A stretch of 36,371 bases of DNA from Lactobacillaceae bacterium UBA5807 (GCA_002418005.1 DIDF01000023.1:1-36371), one strand, 5' to 3'; positions 16,431 to 25,232 are shown, counted from the stretch's first letter. The notes: generated by a model not told the origin, from the sequence alone. Made by a program: numbers and translations.

Positions 16431-16471
16431 AATAATAATCTCCTCTATATTTAATTACGGTGAAAGGGGAT

Positions 16472-16507
16472 AAAAAAGATCTCTTTTTCGAGGAAAAGAG
16501 ATCTTTT
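16472..16507 (-). terminator. Intrinsic terminator of the TPP riboswitch
   Basis: On the minus strand AAAAGATCTCTTTTCC-type arms fold to a strong hairpin (AAGATCTCTTTT with AAAAGAGATCTT) followed by a T-run, between aptamer and thiM. A second small hairpin (TTAGATT arms, 16508-16529) links it to the aptamer and may be part of the switch. Confidence 0.9.
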
Positions 16508-16530
16508 AATCTAAAGTTTATTTTAGATTT

Positions 16531-16611
16531 ATGTCTTCCTCCGGTAGTCCAAACTACATCAGGTTCCATGGGTATTTCTCAGCTGTGCGTTAAGCACTGC
16601 ACCCCAGACAC
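16531..16611 (-). ncRNA. TPP riboswitch (THI element)
   Basis: Reading the minus strand, the conserved blocks appear in order: CTGGGGTGC, CTGAGA, ATACCC, GAACCTGAT and a closing GGAAGACA that pairs with TGTCT at the 5' side. These are the pyrimidine- and pyrophosphate-sensing parts of the TPP aptamer. With the terminator at 16472-16507 it would end transcription of thiMDEW when thiamine pyrophosphate is plentiful. Confidence 0.97.
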
Positions 16612-16632
16612 ACGTATTAAATTCAATTTTTT

Positions 16633-16661
16633 ATTATTGCTAAAACCGTGGTAAAAGTCAA
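16633..16661 (-). promoter_or_regulatory. Promoter of the thi operon
   Basis: Minus-strand TTGACT (-35, 16656-16661), a 17-bp spacer and AATAAT (-10, 16633-16638), placed about 20 bp before the riboswitch. Confidence 0.7.
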
Positions 16662-16673
16662 GGGCCTCATTGC

Positions 16674-16705
16674 TTATATATAGTTAAACGTTTAACTATA
16701 TATAA
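16674..16705. promoter_or_regulatory. Perfect 32-bp palindrome, candidate operator
   Basis: A perfect palindrome with 16-bp arms and no loop, centred on AAACGTTT. It lies between the divergent thi promoter and the TauE/SafE exporter gene, about 60 bp before the exporter start. A possible plus-strand promoter (TTGCTT 16670-16675 and TAACTA 16693-16698) overlaps it. An operator for a dimeric or tetrameric repressor is the simplest reading. Confidence 0.6.
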
Positions 16706-16767
16706 AGATGCTCAAATTTAGTCTCTTTGGAGTAAAATTAAAGTATTGGATTTGGAAAGGAATACAA

Positions 16768-17511
16768 ATGGATCTCGGATTAACAATTACAATTGGATTT
16801 TTAATTGGCTGTTTGATAATGACTCTTGGTGGCGGCGGCGGGGCCTTTTATCTTGGGGCTTTAACTACCATTTTTGGATTGGATGCGGCCACTGCGGCCT
16901 CAACTTCTCTTGTAACATCACTTTTACCACTGATGGTTGGCGTTTATTCGTATTATAGAAATCACAAAATCAACTTTAAAGTTGGCTGGCGAATGTTGGG
17001 TTTTTCGATTCCGGCTGTTATTGTGGGCTCAATTAGTGCCCACTTTATTCCTGAAAGAATGTATTCAATTATCGTTGGCGTTATTTTGTTAGCGATTGGC
17101 GTTCAATTAGTTTACAAAACTTTTCGTAAAAGAAAACCGAGTAAGAAACGTAAAAACAGCAAAGTAATTCCGGCAGTTTTTGGTGTTTTAGGTGGTTTGA
17201 TGTGTGGAATTGGTGGTCTTAGTGGGGGCGGAGCAGTTATGGGCGGCCTACTTTTTATGGATCTTGACTTTACTAATGTTGTGGCTACTTCTGGCTTTAT
17301 CCTTTCGGGGATGAGTATCGTCGGTGTTTTATGCCATTTAACCGGAACAATTGCTTGGGCGGATGGAATCGGTTTGATGATTGGTGCGTTAATTGGGGCC
17401 ACAGTTATGCCTTATGTTTTAAGTCATTTGAATCAAGCTAAACTTAATCATTATATGAATCCGTTCATTGGTTTTTTGATAATTTTCATGGCCTTAAGCA
17501 ACATTTTTTAA
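16768..17511 (+). CDS. TauE/SafE family membrane exporter
   Basis: A 247-residue protein with about eight membrane helices in two related halves. Both halves carry the family's glycine-rich first helix (IMTLGGGGGAFYLG near residue 20 and GGIGGLSGGGAVMGG-like MCGIGGLSGGGAVMGG near residue 155). Members export or import sulfite, sulfoacetate or related organosulfur anions; the substrate here is unknown. I chose the ATG at 16768 because GGAAAGGA lies just upstream; the open frame back to 16708 has no ribosome site and adds a non-hydrophobic lead. It is a single-gene unit behind a striking palindrome, divergent from the thi operon. Confidence 0.85.
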   Translation: MDLGLTITIGFLIGCLIMTLGGGGGAFYLGALTTIFGLDAATAASTSLVTSLLPLMVGVYSYYRNHKINFKVGWRMLGFSIPAVIVGSISAHFIPERMYSIIVGVILLAIGVQLVYKTFRKRKPSKKRKNSKVIPAVFGVLGGLMCGIGGLSGGGAVMGGLLFMDLDFTNVVATSGFILSGMSIVGVLCHLTGTIAWADGIGLMIGALIGATVMPYVLSHLNQAKLNHYMNPFIGFLIIFMALSNIF

Positions 17512-17589
17512 AACGTTTATTTTTTTGTAATTTTACAACCAGTGGTAAAATTTAGTTGAAATTATTTTTAGACAAAGAGGGATAATCAT

Positions 17590-17946
17590 ATGGATCCAGA
17601 TCAACAAAAATTATTGAGAAAGCTTAACGGGCTAGCTGAAACTGCCCGTACTAATATTGTTAAGAATCAACAAGAGTTAGCCGGTACGCTTTCTGATTTA
17701 AATCAGAAACAAGTAGAAACAATTTCACAAAATATCGAAGAAGAACTGAAGACTCAAGCAATCGCTCTTTGTCTTGAATCGGCACTCTATGATGATCAGA
17801 TGGCTCCGGTTATTGTTAACCGAGTCAATTTAGGGAAGAAAGAAGTAGAAAAACAGGTCGCTGATATGGCTAAAAAGATTATGAGTATTGGTGACTATGA
17901 CCAAGAAGATATTAAACAGATTATTATCGGGTGGATCAACAGTTAG
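17590..17946 (+). CDS. Small helical protein of unknown function
   Basis: A 118-residue soluble protein I do not recognise. It is rich in Gln, Glu, Lys and Asn, with long amphipathic helical stretches (about residues 5-60 and 80-118) and no signal or membrane segment. ATG follows AGAGG at a fair distance. It ends 29 bp before a second small gene on the same strand (17976-18329), and one terminator serves both, so they form a two-gene unit. A pairing such as antitoxin-toxin is possible only as speculation, since neither protein matches a known pair by eye. Confidence 0.7.
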   Translation: MDPDQQKLLRKLNGLAETARTNIVKNQQELAGTLSDLNQKQVETISQNIEEELKTQAIALCLESALYDDQMAPVIVNRVNLGKKEVEKQVADMAKKIMSIGDYDQEDIKQIIIGWINS

Positions 17947-17975
17947 TTTTTGTGCTTCTTTTTGAGGCATTTATC

Positions 17976-18329
17976 ATGAAACGAATATTTTATCATGTCA
18001 CCCCGATGGAGAATTGCCAGAGTATGCTTCAGTTCGGAATCAAACCAGCTATTGGGCCGAGAAGTCAACTGGTTGGGGCTACCGAACCTTTGATTTATTT
18101 GTTTAATTCAATAATTGGAATGGCTGATTCACTGAATGTTTGGTTAAAAAATGAATTTGCGGAAAAAACTGAATTTGGAATTATTGAAATAAGACTTAGT
18201 CTAAATGACCACCATTTGAAATACCAGGAAGATAACCTTGAGTCAACCTACAATTCGACGATTGGGCCGGATAAAGTGATTAAAATTATCAGCCCGGAAG
18301 ATTTTCAAAGATCATTGTATGAAGACTGA
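17976..18329 (+). CDS. Unknown protein with ADP-ribosyltransferase-like N-terminus
   Basis: A 117-residue protein. It opens with FYHVTPMENCQSMLQFGIKP, a pattern (YHxT, then N-x2-S-x3-x-GI-P) that recalls small ADP-ribosyltransferase-fold proteins such as DarT or KptA relatives. Later IIEIRL and IGPDKVIKI resemble the terminal strand segment (I-P-x-x-I) of that fold. A clear catalytic Glu cannot be assigned, so enzymatic activity is inference only. I chose ATG 17976 with GAGG 8 bp upstream; the frame is open to a poor start at 17931 overlapping the previous gene. It is coupled with 17590-17946 and closed by a terminator. Confidence 0.65.
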   Translation: MKRIFYHVTPMENCQSMLQFGIKPAIGPRSQLVGATEPLIYLFNSIIGMADSLNVWLKNEFAEKTEFGIIEIRLSLNDHHLKYQEDNLESTYNSTIGPDKVIKIISPEDFQRSLYED

Positions 18330-18355
18330 ATTCAATTAAAAATTTAAGTTTAAAC

Positions 18356-18395
18356 AAAAATACCGTCAGTCTTCATAGATTGACGGTATTTTGAT
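18356..18395. terminator. Bidirectional terminator before lplA
   Basis: AAAATACCGTCA pairs with TGACGGTATTTT around a 12-nt loop, between the converging small-gene unit and lplA. Confidence 0.92.
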
Positions 18396-18410
18396 TTGTT
18401 TTGGATAAAA

Positions 18411-19460
18411 CTAATTTGCTTTGGTTGTGGCCTTTTTAGTTAGGAGTAATTCAGCCAATGTATCGGCTGAAATTTGACCTAAATTAGCAGTAATATCAAC
18501 TTTACTTAAAGCGGCAACTAAATCATCTTTATCAAATTTAGCTCCTTTAAGAGCAGCTTCAATCTTAGTAATGTCACCACCAGTAATAAAGTCGCCGTAA
18601 ATCTTGATTTCACTAATGGTGTTGTGGTCACTCAACGAGAAGTTGAAACTAACAGTACCAATGTCATAATGCTTGGAAACGTAGTAATCAAAGCCAGGGT
18701 TTTCACCATAGTTCCATTCATCGGTATCATATTTACCTTTGAGACGATCATCAATGATTGACCAGTCTTTATCATTCAAGTGATAAGTTTTAATGTCATC
18801 CAAAGATTTAGCATGGAACATTCTGGTCAAAAGTTCCTTCTTGAAATCTTCAATGTTTAAATTCTGAAATTCTGGTCTGAGATACTGCATGATATTAGTA
18901 ACTCGACTATTGACGGATTTAACCCCTTTAGATTCCAACTTATCTTTTTCAGGGGTAAGGACTTCACTGCCGACTCCCATATCGACGTTGTACATTAAAG
19001 TTCCGCCGGCAGCATAGGAATTGCCAACTTTAAACATTGTCATGCCAGAGAATTTCTTGCCATCAATGACCAAGTCATTTCTGCCGCGCATCTGGGCATC
19101 TGTAGCACCCATATCGTGTAAAGCATCAAGAATTGGTTGAGCAAAATGTTGAAAGTCACCGAAGTATTTATCGTCATTAATAACAATATTTTCAAAAATA
19201 ATATTGCCATAATCGTGATAAACCGCGCCGCCACCAGAGGTCCGACGAACAAGTTTAATTTTCTTTTGTTTCATCAAAGGCATGTCAACTTCAGCATAGG
19301 CATTTTGGTTAACCCCGATGATAACAGCTGGTTGGTTAACATACATAATTAATCCATGACCAGGTAATCTTAAAGTATTTACGAGATAGTTATCTAATGA
19401 TTGGTTCACAATTGGATCGTAAACTGGTTTTCCATTTCTAGAAGTATCAATAAAAAACAT
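18411..19460 (-). CDS. lplA: Lipoate-protein ligase A
   Basis: A 349-residue enzyme that activates scavenged lipoate with ATP and transfers it to lipoyl domains (such as PDH E2 or GcvH). Motifs are VNQPAVIIGVNQN, the lipoate loop RRTSGGGAVYHD (about residues 71-82), and GRNDLVIDGKKFSG with the ligase lysine. The C-terminal accessory domain (from about residue 245) is present, so this is a full-length stand-alone LplA. ATG has AAGGAA 7 bp upstream. It is transcribed alone; no lipoylated enzyme gene or lipoate transporter is adjacent. Confidence 0.96.
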   Translation of the reverse strand: MFFIDTSRNGKPVYDPIVNQSLDNYLVNTLRLPGHGLIMYVNQPAVIIGVNQNAYAEVDMPLMKQKKIKLVRRTSGGGAVYHDYGNIIFENIVINDDKYFGDFQHFAQPILDALHDMGATDAQMRGRNDLVIDGKKFSGMTMFKVGNSYAAGGTLMYNVDMGVGSEVLTPEKDKLESKGVKSVNSRVTNIMQYLRPEFQNLNIEDFKKELLTRMFHAKSLDDIKTYHLNDKDWSIIDDRLKGKYDTDEWNYGENPGFDYYVSKHYDIGTVSFNFSLSDHNTISEIKIYGDFITGGDITKIEAALKGAKFDKDDLVAALSKVDITANLGQISADTLAELLLTKKATTKAN

Positions 19461-19687
19461 ATGACTATTCCTTCTTTCTTATACGTCGCAAGTATAGCAC
19501 TTTTGGCGCGAATGAATGCGCTTTAAAAGACCTCCAAACCCTTTAGGACAACCAAGTAAAACATTTAATTTAACAAAAATTTTCCTTGAAAAAATTTTAA
19601 GGTTGAGTTAAGCCGGAATATGTACGATTAAAATATGTATTTATTAATTTAGAGAGAATAAAGAATGAAGGGAGAATTGATTAGTTT

Positions 19688-20761
19688 ATGGAATTCGTTA
19701 GATCTAACGAAAACCGTGGTTTGAAATTTTGGAATCATTCAGATAATTATTTAAAGCCAGCAGGGAAAAAGCGGGTTCAATGGGTCGATATTGCCAAAGC
19801 AATTGGTATAATTGCCGTTGTCATTGGCCATTTGCCTACCACTGATTTATTGAACAATACCATTTACTGGTGGCATATGCCATTATTCTTCATTATTGGC
19901 GGTTTTTTTATTAAGCCAGTTTCCGCCGATAAATGGACTAAATTTATAAAAAAGCGGATTTTCCCCCAGTTAAAAGACTACTTTTTGGCCGGAATTTCTT
20001 TAATCTTTTTATTTACTTTTATCCATCAAAAAGATATGAACTTTGTGATGGACAGATTTAGAAGGCTGTTCTTCTTTGGTGGTCAATCGCTTAATTATTA
20101 TGTCACGACTTTTTGGTTCGTGGAAGTTTACATCATTAGTTTAATAGTTGTGGCGATTATTATTTCTGTTTTCAAAAATCCATTAGTTCAACTGGGAATT
20201 GCTTTTGGATTATTAGTTGTGGGCACTAGTTATCAGCATGTGAGTTTGACATTTGAAGGATATAAGATGCTTCCTTGGGATGCTGACGTTGCGTTGATTA
20301 CGATTTTTTACATGTTAATTGGATATTTAGGATTTCATTACTTTAATCAAATGGTTAAAAATAAGTATGTGGTCTTAGGCTTTCTCACCGTGGCTGCACT
20401 CTTAATTTGGGGCCAAGCAGCCAATTTATTTAATTTTAAGTATATCTTGAAATTGCATTTAATTCAGTCAACGTTGCCGAGTGCTTTCACAGTTGTTGTA
20501 TTTCCGTTAGTTTTTTCGATTACAATTTTTGGAATATCCTATTTAATTTCAAAGCTTGTTATTGGTCAAACGTTTGTTTTAATCGGTAAACATACGATGA
20601 GTGTTATGTATATGCATAAATTTCTAATTGATTTTTGTTCAATTAATAATATTGACAACATTATTTTTAAAATTGTGATTGCAGTTCTAGTTCCTGTACT
20701 GGTTTCTATAATATTTCAGACATACTTGGAAAGACGAAAAGTTGCTTCTTTAAGCGCATAG
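19688..20761 (+). CDS. Acyltransferase-3 family membrane protein
   Basis: A 357-residue multi-pass protein. After a 28-residue polar lead it has the family start VDIAKAIGIIAVVIGHLP, where the Asp and the His of GH correspond to the conserved catalytic positions, then WWHMPLFFIIGGFF, the second hallmark (H-MPLFF-GGF). About ten helices follow. Such proteins O-acetylate cell-envelope sugars (fucose 4-O-acetylase/OafA-like). The spacing from GGGAG to the ATG is longer than usual (about 13 bp), so the start may be slightly off. It stands alone, so no glycan pathway can be named. Confidence 0.85.
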   Translation: MEFVRSNENRGLKFWNHSDNYLKPAGKKRVQWVDIAKAIGIIAVVIGHLPTTDLLNNTIYWWHMPLFFIIGGFFIKPVSADKWTKFIKKRIFPQLKDYFLAGISLIFLFTFIHQKDMNFVMDRFRRLFFFGGQSLNYYVTTFWFVEVYIISLIVVAIIISVFKNPLVQLGIAFGLLVVGTSYQHVSLTFEGYKMLPWDADVALITIFYMLIGYLGFHYFNQMVKNKYVVLGFLTVAALLIWGQAANLFNFKYILKLHLIQSTLPSAFTVVVFPLVFSITIFGISYLISKLVIGQTFVLIGKHTMSVMYMHKFLIDFCSINNIDNIIFKIVIAVLVPVLVSIIFQTYLERRKVASLSA

Positions 20762-20786
20762 TAATTCAGTTATTCACTGGATTCCC

Positions 20787-20815
20787 TATACATTTTAGAA
20801 TTTTTCTACTATGAT
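20787..20815 (+). promoter_or_regulatory. Promoter of the 106-aa gene
   Basis: TATACA (-35, 20787-20792), a 17-bp spacer and TATGAT (-10, 20810-20815), about 37 bp before the start codon. Confidence 0.5.
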
Positions 20816-20851
20816 ATGTACAAGGAAAATATTTTGAGGAGATCTGAATCA

Positions 20852-21172
20852 ATGAATAATTTATTCGATGTGCTAAAGATGGTTAGCTTTAACCACCAGC
20901 CCTTTTATGATGGCCAAGTAGTTGTGACAGATGTTGCTGGAAAGCCTAATGCAATCTTAACGGATCTGTACCGCGACGTGGTGAGTAAAGTAAGCTTATT
21001 TATTGATTTAAGCGAAGCTGATTCTCCAAAGGATGTTATCGCTGAATTAAAAGCTCATACTCCTTTGCAGTATGATGTTTTAGATGAGTATCAAAAAATC
21101 CTCGAAGAATCATTATTAGGAATTAATGTTGCCCCCCAAAAGGGCCTGATGGAATTAATGGTTCGTGGATAA
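20852..21172 (+). CDS. Small cytoplasmic protein of unknown function
   Basis: A 106-residue, mildly acidic soluble protein I do not recognise. There are no cysteines, signal or membrane segment; it reads as a mixed alpha/beta domain (NHQPFYDGQVVVTDVAGKP as strands, then helices). ATG 20852 has GAGGAGA 9 bp upstream and its own promoter, and a strong terminator follows, so it is an independent and probably well-expressed gene. The frame upstream to 20816 runs into the promoter region and is not used. Confidence 0.75.
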   Translation: MNNLFDVLKMVSFNHQPFYDGQVVVTDVAGKPNAILTDLYRDVVSKVSLFIDLSEADSPKDVIAELKAHTPLQYDVLDEYQKILEESLLGINVAPQKGLMELMVRG

Positions 21173-21179
21173 TTGGAAG

Positions 21180-21203
21180 GCGTCGGTTATCGACGCTTTT
21201 TTT
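21180..21203 (+). terminator. Intrinsic terminator after the 106-aa gene
   Basis: GCGTCG and CGACGC enclose a 5-nt loop and are followed by seven T residues. Confidence 0.95.
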
Positions 21204-21217
21204 GTATCCCTTTTTAG

Positions 21218-21246
21218 TTGATTTCTTAATAAAATTGGAATAATAC
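21218..21246 (+). promoter_or_regulatory. Promoter of the P-type ATPase gene
   Basis: TTGATT (-35, 21218-21223), a 17-bp spacer and TAATAC (-10, 21241-21246). Confidence 0.65.
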
Positions 21247-21282
21247 TGAACTCAAAACAGACTTTTCTAAGGAAGAGTGCCT

Positions 21283-24069
21283 ATGGAAACCAAAAAAGAC
21301 CTTACTATTGATGATTATGCTAAAGAATCAACCAATGAACTTGCCGTCCAGTTTGATACCAATTTGCAAACTGGAATTTCTCAAGCACAGGCAAATAATC
21401 GACTTTCAAAATATGGTGAAAATGAAATTCATCAATTCAAACGACAATCACAATTACTTGCGTTTTTGAAAAATTTCACCTCCTTAATGGCAATTCTTTT
21501 ATGGGTCAGCGGTGTAGTTGCAATGTTTGCCGGGATGGTTGAATTAGGAATCGCTATTTGGGCGGTTAACGTGATTAACGGCTGCTTTTCTTATTGGCAG
21601 CAGCATGCTGCTCAAAAAGCAACTGATTCCTTGAGAAAAATGTTGCCTTCATATGTCAAAGTGGTTCGTGAAGGTAAACAAAAGCAGATTGAGGCAAAAG
21701 AGCTGGTGCCCGGAGATGTGTTTACCATTCAGGCTGGCGATTCTGGGCCGGCCGATGCCAGATTGTTGTCTAGCTCAAGTCTAGAAATTGATGAATCTTC
21801 TTTGACTGGTGAATCAGTGCCAGTTTCTAAAAATATCGATTATAAACATGGTGATGGCAAATATCAGCAGCAAAATATTATTTTTGCCGGAACGATTTCG
21901 ACCAACGGCTCAGCGACAGCAATGGTGGTGGCAACTGGAATGAATACTGAGTTTGGCCAAATTGCCAGGCTGACCGAATCTCAGAAAACAAAAGAACTCC
22001 CGCTTGAACGGGAACTAAATCATTTAACCCGCCAAATCACGATTATTGCGTTAATTATTGGAATTCTGTTCTTCTTTTTAGCGGTATTCTTTGTGAATTA
22101 TCCAATTGCAAAGTCATTTATATTTGCTTTAGGAATGATTGTGGCCTTTATTCCTGAAGGCCTTTTACCAACGGTTACTTTATCCCTTGCTCAAGGGACT
22201 CAGCGAATGGCCAAACGACATGCCTTAGTTAAAGAACTAAATAGTGTTGAAACTTTGGGTGAAACAACAGTTATTTGCTCGGACAAAACCGGGACATTAA
22301 CTCAAAACCAAATGACTATTAATCACGTTTGGGTTTCAAATCACAATTACGATGTGTCTGGCACCGGTTATGTAAATAATGGTCAAGTTTCGGAGCATGG
22401 CAAAAATATCAATTTGGTCAATGAAACTGAACTTTGGCGCCTGTTAGAGATTGCTACAATTGATAACAATACTGAAGTCCAACAGAATAAAAATAACGGT
22501 AAGCCTAAAATTTTAGGTACTCCAACCGAAGCGGCTTTAGTTATTTTGTATCAGAAGGCAGGCATTGATAAACCACGTTTAGCAAAAAAGTATCCTCGTT
22601 TAAAGGAACTACCTTTTGATTCAAATCGTAAATTAATGACAGTCATTACCAAGGATATTGAACACCGTATTTTAGCCTTAACCAAAGGGGCTTTGGCCAG
22701 TGAATTAAAGGTTTGTGATCGAATTTTGGAGGGTGGCAAGTCCCGCCCGATGACAGATGATGACCGCCAGAAAATTTTGGCAATCAATCAGCAATATGCA
22801 GCAAAAGGACTGCGAACCTTGGCATTTTCCTATCGGATGGTCGACGATCAGTCAGATGTTTCTCAACTTACGATTAAAAATACCGAGCAGCACATGACTT
22901 TTGTGGGCTTAGTAATGATGTCAGATCCCCCAAGAAAAGAGGTTTTTGATGCAGTTAAACGATGTCACCGAGCCAATATTAGAATTATTATGGTTACCGG
23001 CGATAGTCCAGTTACGGCAAAAAGTATTGCCACTCAAATCGGAATCACTTCGGATAAGGCTCAGGTTGTGTCCGGCGATGAGTTGGATAAGATGTCAGAT
23101 GAACAACTGCAAAAAGTTGTTAAAGGTGAAGTGATTTTTGCTCGAGTTGCTCCCGAACACAAATTTCGGATTGTTTCCATGTGCCAAAAGAATGGCGAAA
23201 TTGTTGCTTCGACCGGTGATGGAGTTAACGATGCCCCAGCCTTAAAACGAGCTGATATTGGAATTGCAATGGGTGTTACTGGGACTGATGTAGCAAAAGA
23301 TGCGGCAAACATGATTTTGACTGACGATAATTTTGCTTCAATTGTCAATGCGATTGAAGAGGGACGAACAGTTTACAGTAATTTGCAGAAGTTCTTGCTT
23401 TATATTCTGAATAGTAATGTTCCCGAAGCTGCTCCATCAGTGGTCTTCTTAGTTACTAGAGGTTTGGTTCCACTGCCGCTTACCGTTATGCAAATTTTGA
23501 CCATTGACTTGGGTACTGACATGCTACCGGCTTTGGCACTTGGAACTGAAAAGAGTGAACCTGGGATCATGGATTTGCCTCCGAGAAAGCAAAATTCTCA
23601 CTTGCTTAACCGTTCAATCATTAGCAAAGCCTTTGGTCTTTATGGATTGGGAGCATCAATCATTTCAATTCTTTGCTACTTTGCAGTGAATGCGATAAAT
23701 GGTTGGCCAAAGGTTGCCCTGGCAAATTCAGGTGTTGTCTATGCAGAAGCGACAACAATGACCTTGGCAGCAATTGTGTTCTGCCAGATTGCGGCAGTTA
23801 TGAATTGTCGGACTCAGACTACTTCGGTATTTAAAATTGGATTGTTCTCCAATCCAAGAATTTGGATGGGAATCTGTTTGGAAATTGTCTTAATTGCTGT
23901 TCTGATGTACGTTCCTTTTCTTCAGGGAGTGTTTAGCACTGGTCCTTTGAATCTCAAAGAGTGGGCCCTCTTGTTCTGTATTCCAATTCCATTATTCTTA
24001 CTGGAAGAAGTTCGAAAGTTTTTTGTTCGTCAATATTTAAGGCGCAAGGGAAAGATTAAATTTGATTAA
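21283..24069 (+). CDS. P-type cation ATPase with Na,K-ATPase-like membrane motifs
   Basis: A 928-residue P2-type pump with N-terminal cation-ATPase domain. The actuator motif is TGES (residues 175-178), the phosphorylated Asp is D334 in CSDKTGTLT, and the hinge motifs are MVTGDSP and TGDGVNDAPAL. Transmembrane helix 4 reads IPEGLLPTVT (E292), helix 5 SNVPEAAPS (E715), and helix 6 TIDLGTDMLPALALGTE (D742, D746). These follow the Na,K-ATPase (P2C) pattern rather than the SERCA PEGLP/NE-type, so Na+ or K+ rather than Ca2+ is suggested; this is inference. I chose ATG 21283 with AAGGAA upstream; the GTG at 21277 overlaps that site. Single-gene unit. Confidence 0.93.
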   Translation: METKKDLTIDDYAKESTNELAVQFDTNLQTGISQAQANNRLSKYGENEIHQFKRQSQLLAFLKNFTSLMAILLWVSGVVAMFAGMVELGIAIWAVNVINGCFSYWQQHAAQKATDSLRKMLPSYVKVVREGKQKQIEAKELVPGDVFTIQAGDSGPADARLLSSSSLEIDESSLTGESVPVSKNIDYKHGDGKYQQQNIIFAGTISTNGSATAMVVATGMNTEFGQIARLTESQKTKELPLERELNHLTRQITIIALIIGILFFFLAVFFVNYPIAKSFIFALGMIVAFIPEGLLPTVTLSLAQGTQRMAKRHALVKELNSVETLGETTVICSDKTGTLTQNQMTINHVWVSNHNYDVSGTGYVNNGQVSEHGKNINLVNETELWRLLEIATIDNNTEVQQNKNNGKPKILGTPTEAALVILYQKAGIDKPRLAKKYPRLKELPFDSNRKLMTVITKDIEHRILALTKGALASELKVCDRILEGGKSRPMTDDDRQKILAINQQYAAKGLRTLAFSYRMVDDQSDVSQLTIKNTEQHMTFVGLVMMSDPPRKEVFDAVKRCHRANIRIIMVTGDSPVTAKSIATQIGITSDKAQVVSGDELDKMSDEQLQKVVKGEVIFARVAPEHKFRIVSMCQKNGEIVASTGDGVNDAPALKRADIGIAMGVTGTDVAKDAANMILTDDNFASIVNAIEEGRTVYSNLQKFLLYILNSNVPEAAPSVVFLVTRGLVPLPLTVMQILTIDLGTDMLPALALGTEKSEPGIMDLPPRKQNSHLLNRSIISKAFGLYGLGASIISILCYFAVNAINGWPKVALANSGVVYAEATTMTLAAIVFCQIAAVMNCRTQTTSVFKIGLFSNPRIWMGICLEIVLIAVLMYVPFLQGVFSTGPLNLKEWALLFCIPIPLFLLEEVRKFFVRQYLRRKGKIKFD

Positions 24070-24158
24070 AGCATCAAGTTGTTGCCCGCAAATGGCCAAA
24101 TGTGTGTTAGGATTTTACTTGTAAACTAATTTTAGAAAGAAACCGAGGTTTTTTAGGA

Positions 24159-25037
24159 ATGAAAAAAGTTTTAGTTGCAGCTGGTGGTTTATTGCTAGCT
24201 CTGACTCTTGCAGGATGTGGTAACAGCGCCGTTGTTACTACTAATGCCGGAAAAATCACTCAAAGTGCTTATTACAGCAGTTTAAAGAGTACTTCAAGTG
24301 GTCAGCAAGTTCTCCAAACAATGACTCTAGACAAGTTGCTTGAAAAGCAATATGGCAAAGATGTTAAGAGTTCTGAAGTAACTAGTCAATTGAACGCTTT
24401 GAAGCAACAATACGGTTCGCAATTCCAAGCAGCTCTTGCTCAACAAGGGATGACTGTTTCGCAAGTTAAACAGCAATTGCGTTCACGTCTTTTACTCCAA
24501 GCTGCTGTTAAAGCTAACATCAATATCACTGATGCTCAACTGCAACAACAGTTCAAGACCTTCCAACCAAAGGTTACTGTTAACCAAATTCTTGTTCCAA
24601 AGAAATCAACTGCTGACACAGTTATCAGCCAGCTTAAGTCAGGCAAGAGCTTCTCTAGTTTAGCTAAGAAATATTCTACTGATAGTGCTACTGCTAATAA
24701 GGGCGGCCGGATTGCTCCATTTGATAATACCGACACCACTCTTGATTCAGCATTTAAGAAGGCTGCATTTGCTTTAAGCAATGGCCAATACACTAAGACC
24801 CCTGTCAAGACTGCCAGTGGATATCAAGTTATCCAAATGGTAAACCATCCTTCAAAGGGTAATTACAAGCAACATGAATCTGAACTCAAGAACGAAATTG
24901 TTCAGGCTAAACTTCAGGATCCAGCAACTGTTAAGACAGTTATCAGCAAGGTTCTTAAGAATGGTGACGTTCATGTTAACGATAAAGACCTTCAAAACGT
25001 ATTTAACCAATACATGTCTTCATCATCAAGCAACTAA
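24159..25037 (+). CDS. prsA: PrsA foldase lipoprotein (parvulin-type PPIase)
   Basis: A 292-residue lipoprotein with lipobox LAGC (C20), anchored on the outer face of the membrane, where it helps exported proteins fold. An N-terminal SurA-like helical region (residues ~25-130) carries a Gln-rich stretch. The parvulin domain follows (~135-230), with VNQILVPKK, FSSLAKKYSTD, GGRIAPFD and TASGYQVIQM. The SurA-like C-terminal helix and a serine-rich tail close it. Catalytic residues of parvulins are only partly conserved, as in other lactobacillar PrsA. The ribosome site is weak (GAGG at 10 bp). It is monocistronic with its own terminator. Confidence 0.93.
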   Translation: MKKVLVAAGGLLLALTLAGCGNSAVVTTNAGKITQSAYYSSLKSTSSGQQVLQTMTLDKLLEKQYGKDVKSSEVTSQLNALKQQYGSQFQAALAQQGMTVSQVKQQLRSRLLLQAAVKANINITDAQLQQQFKTFQPKVTVNQILVPKKSTADTVISQLKSGKSFSSLAKKYSTDSATANKGGRIAPFDNTDTTLDSAFKKAAFALSNGQYTKTPVKTASGYQVIQMVNHPSKGNYKQHESELKNEIVQAKLQDPATVKTVISKVLKNGDVHVNDKDLQNVFNQYMSSSSSN

Positions 25038-25057
25038 AAAGTATTTTTAGAATCATA

Positions 25058-25095
25058 GCGAGCCGCAATGTTAAATTGCGACTCGTTTTATTTTC
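25058..25095 (+). terminator. Terminator of prsA
   Basis: GCGAG-CGCAAT pairs with ATTGCG-CTCG around a GTTAA loop, with small bulges, followed by TTTTATTTT. Confidence 0.85.
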
Positions 25096-25232
25096 GAAAA
25101 TTTCTTTTGACCATTTCTAAGTAAAACTTTTGTAAATCACTTAATTAAGTTGCAAAATCCGTGCATTATACCTACCAAAGGTGATAGCATAGTGTTGCGA
25201 CACAGAGATGTCACGTGAAAGGGGATGTCAGC

